A stretch of 64,000 nt of DNA from the NCBI GenBank assembly GCA_964017145.1, contig OZ024852.1, positions 1,179,945 to 1,243,944 of the forward strand. The letters run 5' to 3'. Within the stretch, counting starts at the first letter, position 1; the number at the start of each line of letters is the position of its first letter. This document shows, piece after piece, positions 1 through 12,626 of this stretch. Below the pieces are notes generated by a model. That model saw nothing but the letters and a program-made list of their open reading frames with translations, did no database searches and was not told the DNA's origin. This DNA is from Agrocybe praecox (lineage: Eukaryota; Basidiomycota; Agaricomycetes; Agaricales; Agrocybaceae). Both the position numbers and the translations under genes were made by a program.

Positions 1-445
1 CAGGAAGAACCGATTCTGGTTGTCGATAAGGACATTAAGAGGAGAACATCAGATGATGGTTGACAACGATAGTATGTTGAATGGTATGATCAGAGCGGTG
101 CATAGAATGAAATGAGTTTTTCCGCTTCAACTGGCAGTAATAGCCGGTTTATCGTTTATCAGATAAGATTACATCAACAACCTTTTTTCTTAGGCAAGGA
201 AAGAAACCATTGATGATGTTCAACTTATGTTGTATATTATGTATATTGGTACAAGTGGCAAAATGATGATGGTATACAGTAATCGTGCGTAGTGTGTAGT
301 TACGAGTAGAAATTGTTCGTCTGTTAGTAGCTCATTGTTAATTTCAAAACAAATTAATGTTAGTTTCAATTTTTGTAGCAAGATTGCAAAAAGAAGGCGG
401 AGGGTACAACTTGAATCCAGAAGCAAAATGAAGAGGTAGACAATC
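1..445. other. Window edge, no gene recognised
   Basis: This stretch lies 3' of the leftward BCS1-like gene. It is AT-rich and holds only short open frames. The 68-codon minus-strand frame at 220-426 has no recognisable domain and reads like untranslated sequence. I see no gene here. Confidence 0.6.
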
Positions 446-2601
446 TCATGTTGAGGCTACCTTAGCGTCTTGCTTCACTGGCTTAGCAGTAGTGTCTGTA
501 GCAGGAGGAGCGGAAGGAGGAACAGCAGGAGTAGACGTCTCGGCTTTGACTTCGGGTTTCGCCTCAGCTGCGGCCTTTGCCTTTGCTTCTTTTGCTGCCT
601 TCTCCGCCCTTTCCTTCTCCACCCAAGCAAGGGCATCGTTCACCGCTTCATAAGGACGAACTTTGTACGTCATGAGGTATCCCTGAAGACTGGCCATAGA
701 AAACTCGCGCTGTGGGATAGCGTCGGCGAATTTTTCAGAGAGAGTAGCGACCTGGGCGGAGGACAGTTTGGGCGCGCGAGCGCGGTGGGATGAGCCGCTG
801 AAGGAGACTTCGTCAGGGACGAGTGATTCGTGAACCGAACCGTTCTCGGAGGTAGGTGATGGAGTAGCCTTCCCTTTCTCGTCAGCGGACGAATACCCGG
901 AGTCTGAGTCTTTCTCGATGGGGTCTTTCCCCTCCTCACTTTCCTTAGTATTCTCCGAGGATGCCTCTGCTTCACGTTCCTTAGCTTCGGATTCTGGATG
1001 ATAGAAGCAGCGGTAGAGTTCCCTAGCCTGGTACTTGCTTGCAAGTTTGAAGTTAACATGGATGTCCATACGTCCAGGACGAATTAGGGCAGGGTCCAAG
1101 CTCGAGTACCTGTTGGTAGTAGCAAAGAGAATGCGTCCTTCCTGAGCACCCACACCATCCAGTGCATTGAGAAGACCACTCAGAGTGACTTTGCTTGTGG
1201 GTGCAGCAATTGGTTGTTGGGTTTTCTTATTTTGGTCTCCGTTCTTTGCATTAGAGTCGGTGTCTTTATCTAATTCACCACGGTTGATGTTCTGGTCAAA
1301 GGCAGCATCGATATCTTCCATTAGTGCGATGCATTTTTCTGTTGCAAAAGTATATCAATATGAGAAGATATAGCGAGATGGGTTGAACGCACCAGGCAGG
1401 TCAGAAATAAGATCGGCAAGGGCTGTATCATCCAGAAGCGATCGGGAAAGAGAGATGATGTAAACATCAAGCTCAAGTTCTCCAGCCAAGCTGTGGATGA
1501 TGCTAGTTTTGCCAGAACCAGGTGCACCATGCTAATGAAAGAAAAAAAAGTGGGTTTGGATTCCAAATGACAAATATAGTTGACGTACAAGGAGATAGCC
1601 CCGTCGGAAAGGGATACCACGAGCACCATACCAAGATTTGCTCTCTAGGAAATCACGAGCATCGTCAACGAGCAAACTCTTGATACCAGGATCCAGGACA
1701 ATCGAGGTCAATGGGCGCTTTGGTCTCGAGGCAACGAGACGCCAGTTGTTGTGAATATCCGAGCTATAGATAGAAATAGTATTTTCCTGTGCAGATTCGT
1801 ACGATTTCTTTGCCTCATTTAGGAGTTTGTAGAGAATATTTTTACGAAGTGAGAAAATACTGAAATAGATTAAGGTAAGTGATGATCGACATTGATGAAC
1901 GAAAAAGTTTAGTCACCGAAGTTCCAAAGTCTCATCCCTGCCACCATATTGACTTTCTCTGAAAGTCCTCGTAGCACGAATCCAGGATCCATGAGTACGA
2001 AATGAAAGACTTGTATACTCCGCAGGTATCAAGCGGACATGTTCATTAAGTGATTCATCCTCAATTCCTGGAGTCCCATGTTCTGCGTTGACGCCGTATG
2101 TGCGTGAAGACACCTGAACATCTCGTACGGTTCCTAGACGTATGATGAGTAATCGTCTCGAAGTTATTATTATATACACCAAGACTTACTCCACTCTGGT
2201 CTTTTTGAAAGCCACACCATTATCCAATCTGTTCAGTTGGATCAGAAAAGAGCAGGCTTATCAGGACTGTATAAGGACTTACAAAAGCTCGTGTCGCCAT
2301 CATCAAACCGGGCTGTTATAAAGAACGAGCTGTAGATTTTATAGTAAAGGTAGAAAGCTAGACGTCTCAAGGACTCTAGGACACTTCCGAATATGATGAG
2401 CTTGAGCCATTCGCGAAGCGCTGAGAAAGACAAGAAAAAGGAAAACAGAGAAGAAACATCTGTGGGCAATGTGGGAAGCGACGATTGTTGGATCTGCGTG
2501 GCATTAGACGCTGTTCCGTTGATGCATGAATCTGATATGCCGTTAGTGCTGGCTGTATAAGCCGAGAAAATCTGTTGAGCGATGTAGAGTGGTGAGGTCA
2601 T
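446..2601 (-). CDS. BCS1: BCS1-like mitochondrial AAA ATPase
   Basis: Six exons can be joined in frame: 2601-2283, 2228-2190, 2133-1917, 1859-1589, 1531-1393 and 1338-446. They give 625 codons. The N-terminus has a hydrophobic stretch followed by a BCS1-type region (WIMVWLSKRPEW). The AAA module then shows Walker A (HGAPGSGKTS), Walker B (IALMEDIDAAFD) and the second region of homology (ATTNRYSSLDPALIRPGRMD). In yeast, Bcs1 sits in the inner mitochondrial membrane and translocates the folded Rieske protein into complex III. The C-terminal 150 residues are a low-complexity Glu/Ser/Lys/Ala extension not found in the yeast protein. Agaricomycetes carry several BCS1-like paralogues, so true Bcs1 function is inferred from family only. 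It is divergent from CAX4. Confidence 0.88.
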
Positions 2602-3168
2602 GTCAGTCTCGGGAGTGGGGGTGACGATGAAAGTGATAATAAAAAACTGATTCGTTCATGCCTTATATCCCGCCTCGTGCAAGCCTTCATTCTAAGCACC
2701 GCCCGTACCCATGCAGCACCCGTACACCACGGCCCCGAGCGAACATAGTTGATGTCTTGCGCAGAAATATGAAAATGACTCGTCCTCACGGGCCTGGCAT
2801 TTACTTTAGGAAAGCGCTTATCGCAGTCCAAGACTCACTATTGGTCAAACATGAAAAAAATAGCTCCATTGATAGACGACTCAATGTACACGTTCCCAAG
2901 AGTGACAGAGAAATGTCGGAGATAGCCTAATTTGAGTCATCAGGACGCAAATTTTCATCGCCTCGTTTTTTTCTGCCGATGTACTTCCTGCATCGAGGCT
3001 GAACGAGCGTTCTTCAATGGGATCTACGTAAGAGCGAATTGAGCTGGATCGCACTGATGGCACTGCCATTAAGCACTCGTGAGAATCTATATCTATATTG
3101 GTCAACACAGCCGCTCATGGAAGCTCAACGTCACTGAACCGCCTTGCTTTGCTTTTGTCATTGAAGAA
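2602..3168. promoter_or_regulatory. Divergent intergenic region BCS1-like / CAX4
   Basis: About 570 bases separate the start codons of two divergently transcribed genes, so the region must hold both promoters. Short open frames on both strands (for example 2598-2831 minus and 2658-2930 plus) overlap each other and show no domain. I see no obvious TATA box or repeated element. Confidence 0.5.
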
Positions 3169-4126
3169 ATGTTACACGAGGGTCCGAAGGCGTCTCTGGA
3201 CCTTACGCATGTTCTATGTACGATAGAGCTATTATGCACTATGAAGACTTGTTGATTGAAGGCTCTTAGACGACGATGGGTCCTATTTTTCGTTGGCACT
3301 GGCTCTCATAACGCTGAGCCCAATACTTTTGATGGTATGTTTACCATGTGAATTATCCACTCAAATTCTGACTACGACCATAGGCATCGTATGCAGCGTT
3401 AGCTGTTCAGACTCGGGAATTTCTGATAATTGTCATGTGGGCAGGGCAATTCTTTGGAGAGCTACTCAATTGGGTCGTAAAGCGCGTCATAAAGCAGGAT
3501 AGGCCTATAGGTACGCACATTGAAGTCTTTGAGAGAATCGTCGAGTGACTGGCTTCGTGATTACAGAAAGCATCGGAAATGGATACGGATTCCCATCGTC
3601 TCATAGTCAATACATGGCCTATTTCGCATCGTTCTTAATGTGTCACCTGTACTGCAGACACAGATTTTCTTCGATTGGGTCCCGTATTATCGATTTTCTC
3701 TTCCGTATGCTTGCATATGCCGCATTACTCGGATGGGCGGGGGTTGTTGCTTATTCACGGTACTTTTTAATCATTGCTGTGCTTCATAAACCCTTCTCAA
3801 CGAATTTACTCCGCAGCTATTACCTGGGATATCACAGCGCTTATCAAATTCTATGGGGACTAGCCATAGGCGCCACTCTCGGAGTTTCTTTGTATCTTCT
3901 CACAGAAGCTATTCCTACTCGATACCCAACATCGCCTCTTGGAAGAATGAAGACAGCTATTTTGAACAATCCTATTGTCGTGTGGTTACAGCTCCGTGAT
4001 GGGTGGGCAGTTTGGGCAGATGGTGGACGAGAGGGGGAATGGCTTCGCTGGCGAAAACATTTCGAAGCACAACAAAAGTCACAAAATTGGGAAGCCAAAC
4101 AAAAATCTCTCAAGAAAGCCACGTAA
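3169..4126 (+). CDS. CAX4: Dolichyl-diphosphatase (PAP2 family)
   Basis: Five exons (3169-3217, 3270-3334, 3384-3510, 3567-3759, 3817-4126) join into 247 codons. The N-terminus KASLDLTHVLYD is the hallmark of Cax4-type enzymes. The three PAP2 signature motifs are in order: KRVIKQDRP, then GYGFPSSHSQYM, then SRYYLGYHSAYQ, where the fourth intron falls inside the SR codon pair. Several hydrophobic segments fit a multi-pass ER membrane protein. The family hydrolyses dolichyl pyrophosphate on the ER lumenal side, which recycles the carrier lipid for N-glycosylation. The Trp- and Lys-rich tail after the last membrane segment is typical of basidiomycete orthologues. The gene looks complete. Confidence 0.92.
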
Positions 4127-4281
4127 ATAGCAAAAGGTCGAACAAGGGTACAAGGCTCTTGACCAGATAATGGAATGGCAGTTTCATGGGTGTCATTACC
4201 GTACATATACTATAGCTTTATATACCTTATTTCAATAGGAATATACACATATTTAAAAATCCACGCAAAGCGTACAGTGAA

Positions 4282-5293
4282 TCATTGCAGTCCCAGACGC
4301 AATCGTTCAGCTTGCTCTCTCTCCAACCGTGATGTTTTATCTTCTGTTTCTGTGAGGGTGTCGTCCCAGGCTACAAATAGCTCTGATAATGTATCGATCT
4401 AGAAGAAAAGGAGGTTACTCAAGGGAAAATATGAGGAATATTGGAGGCAGGATCACGTACGTATGTAGCATGTTTATCGACAAGGGAAGATATTCGAAGT
4501 TCTAGGGACTCTGCAAGCTCTGCATCCTCTGCTTGTGCTTTGAGCAAGGCTTCCAGTCGCGGTTCCAATTTCTCGTAGTCTATGAATAAGGATACGCCGT
4601 CCAAGTCAGAAACTGATCAGAGTGACGCGACTTGGCACCATACCTGCAAGATTTCCTGCTCCAAGTACACCTTTCTTTTCTAAAGCGTCGACTTCTTGCA
4701 TATCACGGTCAGCGGCGCGTATGTCAGGCTCCATCTCAGTCAAAAGCGCGTTGATCTCTTCTGGTGACATCTTATCATACGTCGGAGGATCGGATAATAT
4801 GCCAGATAGTGCGAAAGAGGGTGTTAATAAATGTGCATTTTTATCATCTGTTCAAAGAGATGGGTGTGAGCTATGGCTTATGAAAAATAAAACAAAAGAG
4901 AAATGATAGATAAAACAGAGCACTGAAAATGAAGGAGCAAAGAAGAGAAACATACAGTTATCCATAAACCTCCTCAGACCCTCATTTCCCTCAACTACCT
5001 TTCGCAGTCTGTTCTGCACTGATTCTGCGAGACGCGTTAATGTTTCTCCAGGCTTCAGATTAGCACCAACAATGCTGCCAAAGTTGATGACACCCGAGTA
5101 GTCCTCCCTTCCCTTCCCCTTCGAGTCTTGCTTCATACCCAAGATCAAAGCTTCTAGCCATCTCAATCTCAGCTCCAAAGCGAGGACAGGATCGACCTTT
5201 CCAGGTTCCTGATGTTGTGCTGCATGAGCATCAAGAACATCTCCCACCGCAACATTCTTCGACCGAGAGTCGGAATCAGTCACGCTGTCCAGT

Positions 5294-5325
<32 letters not shown>

Positions 5326-5553
5326 CTCTTCAGAACCAGAACCAGAAGACAACGACTCTGTAGTAGGCGCCAGGGTGGTCTGTGATTGAGCTTGAACTTG
5401 AGAAGAGGAAAAGACGCCCGCGATCGAGTTTTGGCTTGTGCCTGTGGGTGGTGGAGAAGAAGGTGGGCTGGCGCTCCCGTGCGTCGAAGAGGAGAAATGA
5501 CGATGGCGCTGGATGTCGCCTAGAAACACGCTGCCGACTCTGTTTGATCCCAT
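4282..5553 (-). CDS. Probable dynactin subunit p22/p24 (DCTN3/RO-3-like)
   Basis: Four exons (5553-4956, 4847-4644, 4612-4461, 4398-4282) join in frame into 356 codons. The first 110 residues are Ser/Pro-rich and include an uninterrupted acidic run of about 14 Glu. The conserved part is mostly helical and coiled-coil. The segment LELRLRWLEALILG resembles the start of human DCTN3 (LQARVEELERWVYG), and LFVAWDDTLTETEDKTS resembles its C-terminus (FVQWDELLCQLEAATQ). Total order and helix content also fit. The protein would belong to the dynactin shoulder and so to dynein-driven nuclear and vesicle movement. The assignment rests on remembered family patterns, not a search. The alternative is an unrelated coiled-coil protein. 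Confidence 0.6.
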
Positions 5554-6000
5554 GGAATTATATGTAGTGTAGTGTAGTGATTGTGGGTACTTTGATCGTT
5601 TCTAAAGCCACCACCTCAGCTTGAGCTTGTCGGTCGACAACCGTAGGTAATATAGCCAACCGCAGATCAAATGCCGATATTGTCCTCAGGCAAGCACGTA
5701 ATTGAACCACCTTCACACTGACGTTTATGTATTAACCGGAAACGGATCCAGTTCGCGATGATTTATTTAAATGGGATATTAGAACTACACAGTTACTGTA
5801 CACTTTACAGCAGTAGATTTGAAGTCGCCAATAAATAGCATGTTAAAGTAAATGGAATCCAATGCACATATTAAAAAAGACAGTTGGTTTGGTGCAATAG
5901 CAACTTCCAGAACGAAAACAGGGGAAAGGAGGGGAGTTATCGCAAAGCATCAAAGATAATCTTACAAGGACCATCCAAGGAAGAACGAACTAGCAAGCAC
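5554..6000. other. Intergenic: promoter of the dynactin-like gene and 3' end of CCC2
   Basis: About 450 bases lie between two leftward genes. The left part is the promoter of the dynactin-like gene. The right part should hold the CCC2 3' UTR. I found no open frame worth calling. Confidence 0.5.
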
Positions 6001-9000
6001 TCATACAGGACTCTGCGCACTCTGCCGTGTCTGCGTATGTTCCATCTCGACAGGAAGTTGACTGTATCCTTCCCTGTCTCGCACGCCCGCACTGAATAAC
6101 CCACCAAATGCCCTCACTCTCGCACTGTCCAGAACACTGGCAGCGCTATCCAAGAACATTCCAGTCCATCCAGCACCACTTTCGAGACCTGCAGGCGTAG
6201 GGGCGAGTGCGATTGGCCCTGCTCCAGTGCTTCGTCCACGTTCTTCAGGAAGGATGCTGTCCATAGGCCTCTTCCACCATTTCAGAGTCAACGACGAGCA
6301 CACCACGCTCACGGAAGAGAATGCCATAGCAGCGCCTGCTAACATAGGATGCATGTACAGACCAAACGGAAGGAAGAAGCCCATGGCGAGAGGGATACCG
6401 AGGACGTTGTAGATACATGCCCAGATGAGGTTGCGTCGGATGACAGAGAAGATCTTGCGCGAAAGGTGGAGCGCGGCAACGACGTCCAAGAGATCCGATC
6501 GCATGAGCACGATATCAGCTGCTTCAATGGCCACGGAAGTTCCAGATGAGAGAGCAATGCCCACAGTGGCTGCCACGAGAGCTGGAGAATCATTGATACC
6601 ATCTCCGACCTGACGCACGGAAAGAAAGAAAGAAATTAGATATGTTACGGAAATAGAAGAAAAACATACCATTGCAACACCACCATTATTCTTTTCCATC
6701 AATTCTGTCACCATTGCAGCCTTTCCTTTAGGGCTCATATCCGCCCAAACACCCTCTGGACGAATACCAACTTGTTTAGCGATAGCTAAAGCAGTAGCCT
6801 TTCCATCGCCCGTCATCATATTGACCTCAATGCCCATCCTCTCTAACGCCTGGATGGCATATCGACTCGAGGGCTTTGGTGCATCAGCTAAAGATACAGC
6901 AAGGAGGGGTTGGGGGTGACCTGTCTTCTTCCCTGATCCAGTGACTAGAGAAACAAAAATGATAGTCCTTCCAAGGGATGTTTCCTGGTTCTCGTATGCA
7001 GCTAGTTCCGAAGGAATGTAGGTATGCGCCTCATTATCAGCGTCCAAAACTGTGCCTACGCCGCTAAGGGTCACAAATCGTGCACTACCGACCAGTAGGG
7101 TGTGTGTCTTGCCCTGGCATCGAATCCTGGCCTTAACACCTTGTCCAGTGATACTTTCAAAGTCCTCCACGGTAGCTTCAGGACCGGAATTTCCGAGCAA
7201 GTCTTTGCCATAAGTTGCGATGGCCTTGGCAAGGGGGTGTTCAGAACGAGCTTCGGTAGCGCTGACCATAGCTACAATTTCCTTGCGCCTTGTGACACCA
7301 TCTGCACATAACACATCCAGTCCCGTGTCTCCAGCGTACAACTCGGTATTGGGGATGACTCCAGGAGCAGGTACCCAATGCATACCCATCACAGTCAATT
7401 TCCCGACCGTAACTGTGCCAGTTTTATCGACTACAACACGCTTGATGCTTTTGCTTGCTTCCAGAGCCCGTCCACCTTTGATCAAAATACCGTTCTTCGC
7501 ACCCATGCCCGTGCCAACCATGATGGCAGTAGGGGTGGCCAATCCAAGGGCACAGGGACATGCGACCACAATGACACTGATGCACATCTGCAAGCATACA
7601 GCCAATTTGCTCGTGCCATGCGAATGGAACATCGCTGGAAGATGCTCCTCGTCCACGAGATAGCTCAGAAGAAGCCATACGACGAGCGTGAATGCAGAAA
7701 GGCTAATGACGGTGGGTACGAAGCGACCAGCAACTTTGTCGGCGAAAGCCTGGATGGGGGCTTTTGATGTCTGTGCATCCTCCACCAATTTTACGATTTG
7801 GGAAAGCGCGGTATCTTTTCCTGCCCGCGTGACGATCATGTCGAATGTGCCAAGCCCGTTAATAGTACCGCCTATGACGTTGTCGCCGACAAGTTTGGTG
7901 ACGGGAAGGGCTTCACCTGTAATCGCACTCTCGTCAATGCTTGATGACCCCTTGATCACATTTCCATCTGCCGGGATTTTGTCGCCTGGTACTATCTTTA
8001 CCGTATCACCGACTTCGACAAGTTCTGTGGCTATTTTCTTCTCTTGTGTGCAGGCTGGGGCATCCGTATAGATCGTGGCCATGGAAGGTGCGAGTCCCAT
8101 TAAATCTGTAAGAGCTGCGCTGGTTTTGCCTTTCGCCTTGTTTTCTAGATACCGTCCAAGAGAAACAAACATGAATAACATGGTACTGGTTTCGAAGAAT
8201 AGGTGCGGTCGGTAATCTGGCGTTGTATTGAATACAGCTGCGAGCATGCTGAATACTGAGTAGAAGTAAGCGGCAGATGTCCCTAGTACGATGAGCACAT
8301 CCATTGTAGCTGAACCATGCTTAAGCGACTTGTATGCATTTCGGTAAAACCTTGCCCCAACCCAGAACTGCGCAGGTGTCGAAATGGCGAAGGCGAGAAC
8401 GTCTCCAAGGTAAATAGCGTTGAATAGGCGGAAGGAAAGCAGGCCTTTGATACCTGGAAGGCGGGGACCGATCATATGGAGAAAGAAAACGGGCACGGCG
8501 AACGTCAAACTCCACAGGAACCTTGACCGCCACTCGAGGATCTCCTTCATCCTTGTTAGGGATTGCAATTGAGTAGCATCTTGTTGGTCGGACAACATGG
8601 CATCGAATCCCATGTCCTCAATGTGTTCAACCATTTCGCGGGTGGTAATTAGCGAACGGTCAAAGTGGACGGTACACGTTTCGGTTGCAAGGGACACAGA
8701 AACACTGGTGATGCCTGGTACAGCGGAGAGACCTGCTTCCACTGTACTTGTACATGACGAGCATGTCATGCCATATATTCGTAGTTGGACGACGTCTGCC
8801 TTTGCGGGTGGTATTAGAGTCGCATCGAAACCGATGTCAGAAATTTCGCCAATGATCTTTTCAACGTCCCATTGTGACGGGTCGTATTCGACGACTGCTC
8901 TTTCAGCTAGCAGAGCAACCTTTATCGAATGAATGCCTTTCTGATCTCTGAGCATTCCCTCGATCGCCTGGTATTTAAATCAGTCAACAACAACTTGTAT

Positions 9001-9196
9001 CGCAAGTTCTTCGCACCTCTACACATGCCCCGCATGTCATACCCTCCACCCTCAGCTCACACTTGTCCGACTGCATGTCTTCCTTTAAGAGTTCCTCGTC
9101 CATAGTCGGACCAGGGAGAATAGATAATGTAGATTGCGAGAAAGAAGCGGAAAGAGGAGATTTGGCCCAGATATTATTCAGGAGAGCTGCCGCCAT
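6001..9196 (-). CDS. CCC2: Copper-transporting P1B-type ATPase (Ccc2-like)
   Basis: Three exons (9196-9017, 8967-6670, 6609-6001) give 1,028 codons. There are two N-terminal heavy-metal domains with copper sites, GMTCGACVE (split by intron 1) and GMTCSSCTSTVE. The ATPase core follows: the actuator loop with ITGEALPV, the membrane copper site CPC in VVACPCALGLATPTA, the phosphorylation site DKTGTVT, the SEHPLAKA His-Pro motif, MMTGDGKATA, and the hinge VGDGINDSPALVAA. Ccc2/ATP7 proteins pump Cu(I) into the late Golgi for multicopper oxidases and iron uptake. This is the only intact copy. Pieces of its 5' half recur at 20917-21797 and 33549-33935 as part of the segmental duplication. Confidence 0.95.
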
Positions 9197-9795
9197 GGTA
9201 AGAACCGGGGTTACGGTGAGAAAGAGCTGTCAGCAAAAACGGTCTTAGTCAGATGTTCCGTTCAAGTCAAAACAGGGAGTCTGATCCGAGAGAAAGCAGA
9301 AAAAGACCCAAAGAAAGATAGAATACGGGGGAAAGGAACAGCTTTGGGTATTCTGTTTGCGCCTGCGCGGAATAATAATATTGAAACCTTGAAATCAACC
9401 CGCTCATCGCTCAAGCCCACTTCGATGTTGTTGTGTTACCTTGTCACATTCCCGGTGACCGGGTCACGCCTTCTTCCTCGCTCTCACGGCTACTGGACAC
9501 TTATCTTAATCCAATCTTAATCATTTAAAATTTTCTCTCCATCGAGTATTCAAAGACTGATATCTGTCTTTATCAAAACCGCATAAATGGTGGTCTTGAC
9601 TTATCTCATTTCTTCGACCTGCAAATCGAGATCCTGTGGAATCGACACCTCATTTGACTGAGTATTGACTGAGTAGCTCTTCCGTTTTCGGCATCTCAAG
9701 TCTCAGAATAGAAGCATCGCAGAACTAAAACCCCTCAAAGCACAAACAGCCCTAAGAATGGGCCCAAACCACTCCTTTGATCTTTGTTCGTCATC
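9197..9795. promoter_or_regulatory. Divergent promoter region CCC2 / P450
   Basis: About 600 bases separate the CCC2 and P450 start codons. The right third is the left copy of a roughly 190 base repeat that recurs downstream of the P450 gene. It contains a near-palindrome GTGACCGGGTCAC around 9458. The proximal CCC2 side (about 9030-9180) is conserved in the two truncated units. Confidence 0.5.
9435..9627 (+). repeat. Left direct repeat flanking the P450 gene
   Basis: This block starts with GTTACCTTGTCACATTC and ends after a segment reading CTTCGACC. It matches 12291-12478 over about 190 bases with scattered differences. The right copy lies just upstream of the BTB gene, so the block may originally have been part of the BTB promoter. 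Single copies occur at 21838-22024 and 34162-34340, in units that lack the P450. Confidence 0.85.
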
Positions 9796-12242
9796 ATGCA
9801 GGGCATACCTCTGCTCGTCTTAACTCTCGTCTTGCTATATGTAATTCACAAAGCTTTGGCGTTCTGGAATGCCATTCGCAGTCTTGAGTAAGTTGTTGGC
9901 TCTAGTATATTCTGGCAACCCATCCATTTTACTTCAAATAGCAACCTTCCAGGATACCGTGTTCTCTTCTCTCAATACAACATGCTATCGTTTGCATTTG
10001 GGCGCTGGACAGGAATCAGTCCAGGCTCGAATCACTTTTTCGAAGACAAGCACACCAGTATGTAAAAGCTCTACCACGTATCCTGATTATGACCTTCAAT
10101 TACTTCTGCACGCTCCTTAGCTTTCAAAGAATGGGATATGAATACCGTTGTAGGCCAACTTTTCCTTCCACCGACCATCTACGGTAAATTTGACGCTCTT
10201 GAATATAGATCTCCGCATTACCGACTCCGGTTGCAGCATTAACCGTGGCAGACGTTGATACAATTAAGGTGGCTCCTGATTAAATTGTGCATTAGTTTTT
10301 GGGTTGTAAGTACTAAAGCTTGACCTATGTGCTTAGGAGATCACTTCATCAAGGGCGCGCTTTCCTAAGCCTGTCGTTCTGTATGAAGTCTTGACTTTCT
10401 TCGGTCGTAACATTGTCGCGTCGGAAGGTGAGGAGTGGAAGAAATACAGGAAAATCTCTGCGCCTGCTTTCTCAGATGTACAGTTTCACTGTCTTAATTC
10501 TGTCTTTCGTATTGTTGACTCTCAATTCTTGATAGAGAAACAATAAACTGGTTTGGGACGAGACTGTGAGGATCATGGATGGCCTGTTTAATGAGCTGTG
10601 GAAGGACAAAAGTGTTATTTCCCTCGACCACTGTGCAGAGATTACTCTTCCTGTGAGTATCGTGACAAAGCTGCAATGGTATTGATCAGGCTTACAGATG
10701 AGTCGTAAATAGATCGCTGTGTTCGTGATTGGTGCTGCAGGTAGGTTGCTTTCCACAAGAAATCTAAAATATCCACTAGAATCGCGGGTTTCTTAGGATT
10801 TGGTCGCAGAATATCATGGATTGACGATGAAGTTATTCCAGCCGGGCATACCATGTCGTTCAAAGAAGCCTTCCATATTGCATCTTTAGATGCTTTCTTC
10901 AGACTATTCTTGTCGGATAGAATCATGACCTTGACTAAACATACTAGGAAGATCAAACTTGCCTTTTCAGAACTCGAGGTACTTGCGCCTTTGTTAAGTC
11001 TTCGTGGTCTAGACTGATCAGGATTGAAGAAATATATGCATGAAATGATCCAGGAACGTCAAACCTCCGAGAAAGTAGAGCGACACGACTTACTTTCCAG
11101 TCTGTTAGACGCAAACAACGAGGACTTCAGTGATCAGAAACTACTGGATAGCGAACTGATTGGAAACATCTATATTTTCCTTCTTGCTGGACATGAGGTG
11201 GGTTTATATCATATCACTCCCATCATGACTTCTCAAGCCAGTGTTTAGACAACGGCTCACGCACTGTGCTTCGCCTTCGGGCTTCTCGCTCTCTACCAAG
11301 ACGAACAGGAGAAACTCTTTCAACACATCAAATCTATCTTATCCGATGGTCGTATTCCTGTATGTTGTATAATCTTTATTGGCTGACAGAAGTTAATGTC
11401 TGAGTTAATATCTGACACCACTAATTTGGCTATTAAAGACTTACGAGGATATGCCGTTATTGACATATTCCATGGCGTGAGTACCTTCACTAATATTGAC
11501 AGAGAAATCTGATAGAATGTATACATTCAAAGCGTTTTCTACGAAGCATTACGTTTATTCCCCCCAGTGAGTACTCTGTTTATTTACTTTGACCAGGACT
11601 TCACGGTGCTTACAACTTCCATCACCAGGTGGTCAATATTCCCAAGGATACTGTCGAAGATACGGTCCTCACTGTTGGCAACCAATTCGGGGGAAAGCGC
11701 ACAGTCCCAGTACCAAAAGGTACTCGTATCCCAATTAATGCCCCTGGGCTTCACTACAACCGTTAGTGCCGAGCCTATTTTACACGTATAAAGCATGACC
11801 TTATATTTCTCCGCTCCAGCTCGCTATTGGAAAGACCCAGAAGAATTTAAGCCTGAACGCTTCCTCGGGGACTGGAACAAAGATGCCTTTATTCCCTTCA
11901 GTTCTGGCGCTCGTGCGTGCTTGGGAAGGAAGTGAGTACTATCTTATAAAGCAGTATAATGTGTCATGAGCAGAACCTTTGACCTGATATATCTTTTGGT
12001 AGGTTTTCCGAAACGGAGGGAATAGCCGTGTTGACAATGATGGTCTCTAAGTACAAGATTACTGTAAAGCAAGATCCTGAATTCGCGGGAGAAACTTTGG
12101 CACAGACTCGGGCGAGAATCTTAAAGACCAAGAATGCTTTGACATTGACGTGAGTTTCCGTTTCTGAAGCTCTGTTCGTATTTAACGTATCATCATCGAT
12201 AGGCCAATAAAAGTTCCCCTTACTTTTACCCCTCGAGCTTGA
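9796..12242 (+). CDS. Cytochrome P450 monooxygenase
   Basis: This gene has many exons of 30-170 bases. The N-terminus [20 protein letters not shown] is a membrane anchor for ER localisation. Further landmarks are a [20 protein letters not shown] segment (helix C, WxxxR-like), the I-helix LLAGHETTAHAL with its first exon break inside AGHE, the ExxR motif in [10 protein letters not shown], the PERF loop ([10 protein letters not shown]), and the heme loop [12 protein letters not shown] with the Cys ligand. Splice sites for the main exons can be found and no lesion was seen in the parts read, although exons around 10150-10260 are less certain. The substrate cannot be inferred. The gene is present only in unit A and is flanked by direct repeats, so it appears to have been lost from units B and C. 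Confidence 0.9.
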
Positions 12243-12290
12243 TTTTGAGTGAAGTAGTATGACTGTATGAGCTCCTAGTATTACACTCGT

Positions 12291-12478
12291 GTTACCTTGT
12301 CACATTCTCGGTGACCGGGTCGCGCATCCTTCCTCGCTCTCACGGCTACAGTACACTTGTCTTTTGATCATTTAAAATTTTCTCTCCATCGAGCATTCAA
12401 AGAGACTGATATCTGTCTTTATCAAAACCGCATACATGGTGGCTTAAACCTATCTCACTTCTTCGACCCTGAATCACG
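12291..12478 (+). repeat. Right direct repeat flanking the P450 gene
   Basis: This is the partner of 9435-9627. It starts 48 bases after the P450 stop codon and runs into the BTB 5' region. It has the same near-palindrome, with one base changed (GTGACCGGGTCGC). Recombination between the two repeats would remove the P450 and leave one hybrid copy. Confidence 0.85.
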
Positions 12479-12626
12479 GGTAAGGGGGGCGATTATGGTT
12501 GATTATCCCGTTCCTTGTGGCCGCAGTCCCACGTCGATTACCCTAAATAGCGTTGGAAGGACTTCTCGAATGCTGAGGATTCTTTAAAAGCCCCTGCATT
12601 CTTCTTTCCCGAGAATTCTGAACGCA

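Noticed and set aside
2598..2930. Two overlapping opposite-strand frames upstream of the BCS1-like gene
   Set aside because: Each is a shadow in the promoter, with no domain and no splice links to neighbours.
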